Positions 7,092-11,887 of a stretch of DNA of 11,887 bases are shown one piece after another. The DNA is taken from the NCBI GenBank assembly GCA_003218345.1, contig QHNF01000045.1, positions 1 through 11,887 on the forward strand, read 5' to 3'. Made by a program: the position numbers and the translations under genes. Origin of the DNA: Verrucomicrobiota bacterium (GTDB taxonomy: Bacteria > Verrucomicrobiota > Verrucomicrobiia > Chthoniobacterales > UBA10450). Below the pieces are notes generated by a model that did no database searches, was not told where the DNA came from, and worked only from the letters and a program-made list of their open reading frames with translations. The number at the start of each line of letters is the position of its first letter. Within the stretch, counting starts at the first letter, position 1.

Positions 7092-7391
7092 TCAAAAGAT
7101 AATTTCGAAGAGTTTAATACCCTTCCATTTTCCCGGGATCTCAGAGTCGAACGACGTGCTTTCAATCCATGTGCCGTAACGGGCCGGCGCCCACGGATTG
7201 AGCATTTGGAACGGGTTACGGCCGTTGCTAAATCCTCGCGGGATTACCCCCTCCACCGCGGGCCGTTCTGAAATCGGCGGCGGTGTCGGCATTGCTCGCA
7301 CCGGTTTTTGTGGCCCGATCGGCGCCTCAAATGTTTGTGCCGAAGCGGTTGTAGCCAGCGCGGCTAGGATTGCGATCATCAATGTTTTCAT
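7092..7391 (-). CDS. Small secreted protein of unknown function
   Basis: The 99-residue protein begins with a clear signal peptide: MKT, a hydrophobic core LMIAILAALATTA, and a likely cut after 'ASA' at residue 18. The mature part is proline-rich near 'PTPPPISERPAVEGVIPRG' and ends in an aromatic segment with 'NPWAPARYGTWIEST' and 'GKWKGIKLFEIIF'. There are no cysteines. I recognise no family. A good ribosome binding site (AAAGGA, six bases before the ATG) and a TATAAT box about 57 nt upstream support it being real. It is divergent from kdsD, with only 69 bp between the start codons. It probably ends up in the periplasm or outer envelope, as no second membrane segment is present. Confidence 0.72.
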   Translation of the reverse strand: MKTLMIAILAALATTASAQTFEAPIGPQKPVRAMPTPPPISERPAVEGVIPRGFSNGRNPFQMLNPWAPARYGTWIESTSFDSEIPGKWKGIKLFEIIF

Positions 7392-7423
7392 GTTTTTCCT
7401 TTCTTGCGAGTGCGTGCAAATCC

Positions 7424-7452
7424 TTGCCCGTCACAACGCCTGCCCACATTAT
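7424..7452 (+). promoter_or_regulatory. Promoter candidate for kdsD (near-leaderless)
   Basis: TTGCCC (7424-7429) and CATTAT (7447-7452) are spaced 17 bp and each match the sigma-70 consensus at four of six positions. The kdsD ATG lies only eight bases after the -10 box, so a transcript from here would be leaderless or almost so. The -10 box overlaps the minus-strand TATAAT. Confidence 0.35.
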
Positions 7453-7476
7453 ATAGTTCGATGGACTACCTTGAAA
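7447..7476 (-). promoter_or_regulatory. Promoter candidate for the small secreted protein gene
   Basis: On the minus strand a perfect TATAAT (7448-7453) is preceded at 17 bp or slightly less by TTCAAG, a weak -35 match that lies inside the start of kdsD. The leader to the ATG at 7391 would be about 50 nt, with the AAAGGA site near its end. Confidence 0.5.
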
Positions 7477-8432
7477 AGGCCGGACGTGTCCTGGACATAG
7501 AAATCTTTGAGCTCAAGCGACTGCGGGAGCGTTTAGGCGAAAATTTCTCCCGCGCAGTTGAATTGATCAAAGAAACGGTCGATGCACGCGGCAAGGTTGT
7601 AGTGGTGGGAGTGGGAAAATCTGGGCATATAGGCGCAAAGATTGCGGCCACTCTCACCAGCACCGGATCGCCAGCGGTCGTGCTCGATTCCTCAAACGCC
7701 TTGCACGGCGATCTTGGCGTGATCGCCGACGGCGACGTCGTGCTCGCCTTAAGCGCGAGTGGGGAGACGGAGGAAATGGTCCGCATTCTGCCCGCCATTG
7801 CGCGGTTCCAAGTCAGGATTATCGCCATGTGCGGTGACCCGAAATCGGCCCTCGCACAAAACTCTCATCTTTTTCTCGACGTAAACATCGAACAGGAAGC
7901 TTGTCCGCTGAATCTTGCACCAACGTCCAGCACGACGGCGATGCTGGCGTTGGGCGATGCGTTGGCCATGGTGCTGCTGGAGGCGCGAGGATTTAATAGG
8001 GAAGATTTTGCAAAGTTTCATCCCGGCGGAATGATTGGCCGCAGCATGCTCATGCGCGTGCATCAAATCATGCGGCCACGCGAAGCAATGGCGATTGTTC
8101 CTACTGATACATCCGTCCGCGACGTGCTAAAAGTGATGACCAGTGTGCGCGCTGGCGCCGCCGTCGTGACCGACGACGATCAGAAATTGCTGGGTATTTT
8201 TACGCACGGCGATTTCGTGCGGCATTTTCAATTCGATTCAAAAATCGGGGAGCGCTTGGTGGCAGATCTGATGACGTTGAACCCGGTGGCAGTGCACAAA
8301 GACAAACTCGCCGTTGAGGTTCTTAATCTGCTGGAACGCCATCGCATCGACGACCTAGTCGTGGTCGATGACAATCGCGTGCCCGTCGGGATTGTTGATT
8401 CGCAAGATTTGACGCGGCTGAAGTTGCTTTAG
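7461..8432 (+). CDS. kdsD: Arabinose-5-phosphate isomerase (KdsD/KpsF/GutQ family)
   Basis: The enzyme converts ribulose 5-phosphate to arabinose 5-phosphate, the first step to Kdo, the inner-core sugar of lipopolysaccharide; it is cytoplasmic. The 323 residues match the family length. An N-terminal SIS domain (about 30-195) has 'VGVGKSGHIGAKIAATLTST' and 'HGDLGVI', and the four catalytic residues known from E. coli KdsD (Lys59, Glu111, Glu152, His193) all appear at a constant offset of six as Lys53, Glu105, Glu146 and His187. Two CBS domains follow (about 198-258 and 265-323), the second starting 'DLMTLNPVAV'; in this family they may sense a ligand. The frame is open back to 7404, but the ATG at 7461 ('MDYLEKAGRVLDIE') fits family starts. 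Having Kdo synthesis implies a Gram-negative outer membrane. Confidence 0.93.
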   Translation: MDYLEKAGRVLDIEIFELKRLRERLGENFSRAVELIKETVDARGKVVVVGVGKSGHIGAKIAATLTSTGSPAVVLDSSNALHGDLGVIADGDVVLALSASGETEEMVRILPAIARFQVRIIAMCGDPKSALAQNSHLFLDVNIEQEACPLNLAPTSSTTAMLALGDALAMVLLEARGFNREDFAKFHPGGMIGRSMLMRVHQIMRPREAMAIVPTDTSVRDVLKVMTSVRAGAAVVTDDDQKLLGIFTHGDFVRHFQFDSKIGERLVADLMTLNPVAVHKDKLAVEVLNLLERHRIDDLVVVDDNRVPVGIVDSQDLTRLKLL

Positions 8433-8453
8433 CGCGGTGCGGCAGTGCTCTGA

Positions 8454-8599
8454 GTAGCCCACGCGTCAGGCGTGCTGGTTTTGGTGTCTCGCCAGAATGA
8501 ACTTTTCTTTGAGATTTCGCCCATGGCGAGCAAATAGATGCACAACGAAGTTCGCGATCGCGAGGACAGGCTCGCCAACAGGCGGGACGCGTGGGCTAC
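8454..8599. repeat. 146-bp element bounded by 25-bp inverted repeats
   Basis: Arms at 8454-8478 and 8575-8599 match in inverted orientation at 21 of 25 bases (both start GTAGCCCACGCGTC on their own strand). Inside there is a second inverted pair, CTCGCCA 8488-8494 with TGGCGAG 8524-8530, and a 12-bp palindrome TCGCGATCGCGA at 8552-8563. No coding potential was seen. It lies between kdsD and efp and may act as a folded RNA end for kdsD or be a non-autonomous mobile repeat. Confidence 0.78.
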
Positions 8600-8607
8600 C
8601 CAGGTGG

Positions 8608-8635
8608 TTGCGCTCGCACCGAGCGCGTGTACACT
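8608..8635 (+). promoter_or_regulatory. Promoter candidate for efp
   Basis: TTGCGC (8608-8613) and TACACT (8630-8635) are spaced 16 bp and lie just outside the right arm of the inverted-repeat element. The leader to the efp ATG would be about 37 nt. The assignment rests on consensus match only. Confidence 0.4.
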
Positions 8636-8678
8636 CCGCGGCCCCCGCTGAACGCTTTAACGAATCACGTCTTCAACC

Positions 8679-9236
8679 ATGCTCGCTGCAAACGATCTTC
8701 GCAAAGGAATGGCCATTAAATACCATGGCAATCCTGCCATTGTGCTCGAAGTCCATCACCGCACGCCGGGAAATCTGCGTGCGTTCGTGCAGGCGATCAT
8801 CCGCTACATCAACACTGGCAAAAGCGCAGATGTTCGTTTTGGCTCGACCGACAAGGTGGAGTTAGTCGAGATCGAGCGAAAGCAGCTCGAGTTCAGTTAC
8901 AAGGATCGCAACGGATATCATTTCATGGACCCGGAGACGTACGATACGGTTACGTTGCAGGAGAATCTCATCGGCGACGCCAAAGATTATCTGGTAGAAA
9001 ATCTTTCCGTTCAGGTGCTTTATGCCGAGGGTAAACCGGTGCAACTTGAGTTGCCAGCCTCCGTTAATCTGAAGGTCGTGGAATCACCCGAAGGGTTGCG
9101 AGGCGATACTGCGAGCAACGTGACCAAGCCGGCGAAGTTGGAGAGCGGCAAGACCATCAACGTCCCACTTTTCATTAAAGAAGGCGAAGCGATTAAAATT
9201 GACACCCGCACCGGCGTCTACATGGGTCGGGCATGA
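8679..9236 (+). CDS. efp: Translation elongation factor P
   Basis: EF-P binds the ribosome between the P and E sites and helps form peptide bonds at proline runs. The 185 residues have the three-domain layout of the family: an N-terminal KOW-like domain starting 'NDLRKGMAIKYHGNPAIVLE', a middle OB domain with 'YHFMDPETYDTV' near 95-106, and a C-terminal OB domain with the signature 'GDTASNVTKPAKLESG' and 'VPLFIKEGEAIKIDTRTG'. The tip loop reads 'RTPGNLRAF': at the position of the lysine that is modified in E. coli (Lys34, PGKGQ) there is Asn32, with Arg34 two residues on. This points to a different modification or none. The gene stands alone, with a promoter candidate before and a hairpin after it. 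Confidence 0.96.
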   Translation: MLAANDLRKGMAIKYHGNPAIVLEVHHRTPGNLRAFVQAIIRYINTGKSADVRFGSTDKVELVEIERKQLEFSYKDRNGYHFMDPETYDTVTLQENLIGDAKDYLVENLSVQVLYAEGKPVQLELPASVNLKVVESPEGLRGDTASNVTKPAKLESGKTINVPLFIKEGEAIKIDTRTGVYMGRA

Positions 9237-9241
9237 TGTTT

Positions 9242-9286
9242 AACCGCGGATTACGCGGATGACACGGATTGGAATAATCCGCGGTT
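9242..9286. terminator. 12-bp perfect inverted repeat after efp
   Basis: AACCGCGGATTA (9242-9253) and TAATCCGCGGTT (9275-9286) are exact inverted copies with a 21-nt loop, starting five bases after the efp stop. It could end the efp transcript, but the stem is followed by ATTAAATTG and not a T-run, and its sequence belongs to a dispersed repeat family. Confidence 0.55.
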
Positions 9287-9338
9287 GAGAATTAAATTGT
9301 CTTTCCCAGATCCGCGTAAATCTGCGTAATCTGCGGAT
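9242..9338. repeat. Composite 'CCGCGGATTACGCGGAT' inverted-repeat region
   Basis: The left part (9244-9272) and the reverse complement of the right part (9310-9338) are similar over about 29 bases (CCGC-GATTACGC-GAT core), so the region is an imperfect inverted repeat enclosing the shorter perfect hairpin. A degenerate relative is at 6045-6073. The right arm ends just before the TTG used as a possible start of the next gene. Confidence 0.65.
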
Positions 9339-9342
9339 AACT

Positions 9343-10140
9343 TTGGCTGCAACGAAGCGAAGATCGACGAGCGGCCGCCGCGGGCGAAAACCGCAACGCG
9401 ACCGGAAAATGGTTCGAAGTGTCGCGCGGGCGACCCGATTCACGCCTGATTCGCTCACGGTGCCCACGCGTTGGGTGAACTTTGTCTTTGCGATTTTTTT
9501 GCTGCCGGTCTGCGCAATTCTCAGTCAGACATTTTTCACCGTCTTTGCGCGCGCGACCGTTGCGCAGCGGCTTTGGGCGGGCGAAGAATTTTGGTTCTTC
9601 TCGTTGGGCGCTCTCCTCTGGCTGATTGCCTTCCTCGGGTTGCCACGCCCAATTGTGATCTACGTCTTTGGACATGAACTTACACACGCCTTGTGGGTCC
9701 TACTGATGGGCGGGCGCATCAGCCGATTTCGCGTAGGCCGTGATGGCGGTCATGTAGTAACCAACCGAAACAATTTCTTGATCGCGCTCGCGCCTTACTT
9801 TTTCCCACTCTACAGCATTCTGGCGATCGCCACTTATGGACTGCTCAGGTTTTTTGTGAATGTGCAGCCCTACGGGCGAATGCTTTACGCGGTGATCGGC
9901 GTGACTTGGGCGTTCCATTTCACATTCACGTGCTGGATGATCCCGAAGAATCAGACCGACCTGAGCGATCAAGGCACATTTTTTTCGCTCGTCGTGATCT
10001 ATCTCATGAATCTGCTGCTGCTCAGCACGATGCTCATTGTTGCGTCACCGCAGATTACGTTCGCGGGACTCGGCGCGGACCTGCTGACGAATCTCGGCAA
10101 CTTCACGCAATGGGTGATCGGCTTCTTCCAACGGCTATAA
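9343..10140 (+). CDS. Polytopic membrane protein with HExxH motif (M50/site-2-protease-like candidate)
   Basis: The 265-residue protein has a very basic N-terminus (residues 1-32), then hydrophobic segments at about 46-66, 84-108, 145-170, 178-200 and 213-235. The zinc-protease-like motif HELTH (111-115) lies in 'VFGHELTHALWVLLMGGRI' at the end of the second segment, as in intramembrane M50 proteases where two histidines and a distant aspartate bind zinc. A possible third ligand is Asp206 or Asp209 in 'KNQTDLSDQG'. The usual M50 'NPDG/LDG' motif is not clear, so protease activity is unproven. Start could be TTG at 9343 or ATG at 9409; the latter shortens only the basic tail. The gene is convergent with treY. 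Function and substrate are unknown. Confidence 0.75.
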   Translation: MAATKRRSTSGRRGRKPQRDRKMVRSVARATRFTPDSLTVPTRWVNFVFAIFLLPVCAILSQTFFTVFARATVAQRLWAGEEFWFFSLGALLWLIAFLGLPRPIVIYVFGHELTHALWVLLMGGRISRFRVGRDGGHVVTNRNNFLIALAPYFFPLYSILAIATYGLLRFFVNVQPYGRMLYAVIGVTWAFHFTFTCWMIPKNQTDLSDQGTFFSLVVIYLMNLLLLSTMLIVASPQITFAGLGADLLTNLGNFTQWVIGFFQRL

Positions 10141-10142
10141 AT

Positions 10143-10214
10143 GTAGCGCGAGCCTCTGGCTTGCGGGACTTCGCCCCGCTTTCAAGCAGAGCGCAAGCGG
10201 GACGCTCGCGCTAC
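10143..10214. repeat. 72-bp inverted repeat filling the gap between two convergent genes
   Basis: Arms at 10143-10165 and 10192-10214 match in inverted orientation at 20 of 23 bases (both begin GTAGCGCGAGC). An inner GCGGG/CCCGC pair extends the fold. The element begins two bases after the membrane protein stop codon and ends one base before the treY stop codon, so a folded RNA could end both transcripts. There is no T-run. The shape (GTAGC start, short arms, small loop) resembles REP/REPIN-type repeats. Confidence 0.75.
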
Positions 10215-10215
10215 C

Positions 10216-11887
10216 TTACAAATTCGTGATTACGACAAAGGGCAAGATCGACAATGCACCTGCAACGGATACGTGGTGCCGTTGATGCTGAATTGGCCGG
10301 CAGGTAAAGAGGTCATGTGCGTGCGCCAGCGAAAGCGTTTCGGGAAATTCTATTGTTGTATCTTTCCATCGCTCACCAATCGGTGGAAAACCAATGCGCG
10401 AAGAGAGCCGAGGTGCAATCACAACGATCCATTTGTCCGCCAGCGAACGCGCAAAGCTGACGCAGCATTCCATAAATGTTCCGCTCGGTGTCAGGGGCAG
10501 ATATTCTCCACGCTGGAAAAGCTCGAAGTGCTCGCGCCGAAATTGCAACAGACGCTGGGTTAGAAACATTTTGATCCGACCATCCGGCCAACTCCGCGGA
10601 AGTTCCTCAGGATTCACTGTTGCGAGCGATTCGAGCATTTCACGACGCCGCTTGTAATCCACCGGGCGTCGGTTATCCGGATCCACCAGGCTGTAGTCCC
10701 AAATTTCGTTACCTTGATAAATGTCAGGCACGCCCGGCGAAGTCAGCTTGAGCAGTGTTTGTGTAAGCGAATTGATCGCGCCAAAGCGCGCAATCTCCTG
10801 CGCAACCGGAATGAACACCGAAACGAATTTATTCCGCGGCGACGGATCCAGAATTTTCGTGACGAAATCGCGCATTGCCGCGTCCCATTGTTCGTTAGGT
10901 TGAATCCAGCTGGTATTGATCTTCGCTTCGTGAAGCGCCTTGTGCATGTACGCTTGAATCCGCTCCACGTACTCGCATGTCGGCACTCGCTCCGGTTCAC
11001 CGGAAGCGTGGATCGGCCAGGTCCCGAGTAATGTCTGGTAGAGCAGGTACTCCTCATCTGCGTCCGGCGCTTCCGCGTCGTTGATGGTCCGCTTCCAACG
11101 GCGATTACTGACGCGCCACCGTTGCAACGAACGCTGCCAAAGCTCCGGGATTTCGGAAATCGCAGCTATCCGGGCCCGCACATCTTCGCTGCGTTTTGTA
11201 TCGTGCGTTGAGGTGGCAAGCAGGGTTGCCGGCCACTTGCGTTGTCGATCGAGATTACGTTCGTGGAAGGCGTCGACGTCCATTCCGAACTGCTGCGGCT
11301 CGCCGCCCACTTCATTTAACGCCGCTAGCCGGTTGTAAATGTAAAACACCGTGTCCTCCAGCCCCTTGGCCATTATTGGTCCCGTAGCCTGTTGAAACTT
11401 CAGAACGAAGTGCGTGTGCGCAGCGCGTTCTTTGGCATCGAGGTTTGGCGGAAAGCGAAAAAGCAGCACGTCGCGGAGAAAGTTGAAAATCGATTCTTCC
11501 ATCGCTGGATTGCGGCGCTTGGCTGCGACGATCGCGCGTTCCACGATTTGCCGATCGTCCTCGGTCACGGGCTGCCCGGGCGCGAGATACGTCCGGTAGA
11601 CGGGAAAACAAGCGATGGTCTCGCGCACGGCGCGCGAGAGCGCCTCGAGTGTGAAGTCGCGATACCACCGGTTTTGCTCGGAGAGCCGGTCGAGCATGTT
11701 GCCCAGAACATCGACGTCATTGGCCAGGGACAATTTCATTACTTGCAGTTTTTTCGCATAAAGCAGATGCCCAAACGGCATCGAGTGGGCGATAAAACGA
11801 TGGAACGTTTTTGTGATCCCCGTTTCGGCCGAGGAATCGACCAGCAACTGCGCCACCTGATTTGCAAAGTCGTACCCAGTGGTACCA
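10216..11887 (-). CDS. treY: Malto-oligosyltrehalose synthase (C-terminal part; 5' end beyond the window)
   Basis: TreY turns the reducing end of a malto-oligosaccharide into a trehalose unit, which TreZ then releases; the product protects against drought and osmotic stress. About 556 residues are visible, in frame to the right edge, beginning 'GTTGYDFANQV', a typical internal TreY sequence. Further GH13-type TreY motifs follow: 'CFPVYRTYL', 'IMAKGLEDTVFYIYNRL', 'ATSTHDTKRSEDVRARI' (its Asp is the third catalytic acid of the family) and 'GVPDIYQGNEIWDYSLVDPD' with 'NRRPVDY'. The C-terminal beta domain ends at TAA next to an inverted repeat. A GTG at 11856 could be read as a start but lies inside the conserved region, so the gene is cut by the window and not truncated. 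The catalytic nucleophile region lies outside. Confidence 0.95.
   Translation of the reverse strand, partial: GTTGYDFANQVAQLLVDSSAETGITKTFHRFIAHSMPFGHLLYAKKLQVMKLSLANDVDVLGNMLDRLSEQNRWYRDFTLEALSRAVRETIACFPVYRTYLAPGQPVTEDDRQIVERAIVAAKRRNPAMEESIFNFLRDVLLFRFPPNLDAKERAAHTHFVLKFQQATGPIMAKGLEDTVFYIYNRLAALNEVGGEPQQFGMDVDAFHERNLDRQRKWPATLLATSTHDTKRSEDVRARIAAISEIPELWQRSLQRWRVSNRRWKRTINDAEAPDADEEYLLYQTLLGTWPIHASGEPERVPTCEYVERIQAYMHKALHEAKINTSWIQPNEQWDAAMRDFVTKILDPSPRNKFVSVFIPVAQEIARFGAINSLTQTLLKLTSPGVPDIYQGNEIWDYSLVDPDNRRPVDYKRRREMLESLATVNPEELPRSWPDGRIKMFLTQRLLQFRREHFELFQRGEYLPLTPSGTFMECCVSFARSLADKWIVVIAPRLSSRIGFPPIGERWKDTTIEFPETLSLAHAHDLFTCRPIQHQRHHVSVAGALSILPFVVITNL

Noticed and set aside
7404..7460. 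N-terminal extension of kdsD
   Set aside because: The 19 extra residues do not fit the family, and the catalytic residues keep a constant offset to E. coli KdsD with a normal N-terminus when starting at 7461.
10714..11031. Plus-strand open frames inside treY
   Set aside because: They are antisense to strongly conserved TreY motifs and show no independent features.
11854..11856. GTG as the true start of treY
   Set aside because: The frame continues upstream through 'GTTGYDFANQ', conserved internal TreY sequence, to the edge of the window.

Overview
The window looks like chromosomal DNA from a Verrucomicrobiota bacterium, probably a soil Chthoniobacterales/Udaeobacter-like lineage. This is inferred from several things together: an ActA-type multiheme cytochrome of alternative complex III, the 'TPGNLRAF' form of elongation factor P, a Kdo pathway gene (so a Gram-negative envelope), a trehalose synthesis gene, weak or absent Shine-Dalgarno sites, and intergenic spaces filled with heptamer tandem repeats and short inverted-repeat elements. 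No rRNA, tRNA, CRISPR array or intact insertion sequence was seen.

Layout. The left edge holds the N-terminal part of actA (minus strand, cut by the window at base 1). Upstream of it, on the same strand, is a MidA/NDUFAF7-type SAM-dependent methyltransferase broken by a one-base deletion near 1623. From about 2.1 kb the plus strand carries a large class A penicillin-binding protein whose glycosyltransferase domain looks intact but whose transpeptidase domain has lost the Ser-x-x-Lys motif. It is followed by a 219-bp inverted-repeat element, a GT-B-like glycosyltransferase candidate, and a compact HEPN + minimal nucleotidyltransferase pair with the features of a toxin-antitoxin module. Next is a short secreted protein (minus strand), divergent from kdsD (arabinose-5-phosphate isomerase), then a second inverted-repeat element, efp, a third repeat/terminator-like region, and a polytopic membrane protein with an HELTH zinc motif. 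A fourth inverted repeat fills the 75 bp between this gene and the convergent treY (malto-oligosyltrehalose synthase), whose 5' part runs off the right edge.

How the genes relate. Most are single-gene housekeeping units for envelope synthesis (PBP1, KdsD, possibly the glycosyltransferase), respiration (ActA), translation (EF-P) and osmoprotection (TreY), not one operon. Nearly every intergenic gap of any size carries a repeat, and these repeats often touch stop codons or supply the apparent 5' end of the next reading frame. The points most worth a second look are the transpeptidase domain without its nucleophile, the frameshifted methyltransferase, the repeat families, the HEPN-MNT pair, the unusual EF-P tip and the uncharacterised HExxH membrane protein. 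I did not find a clearly new multi-gene system.
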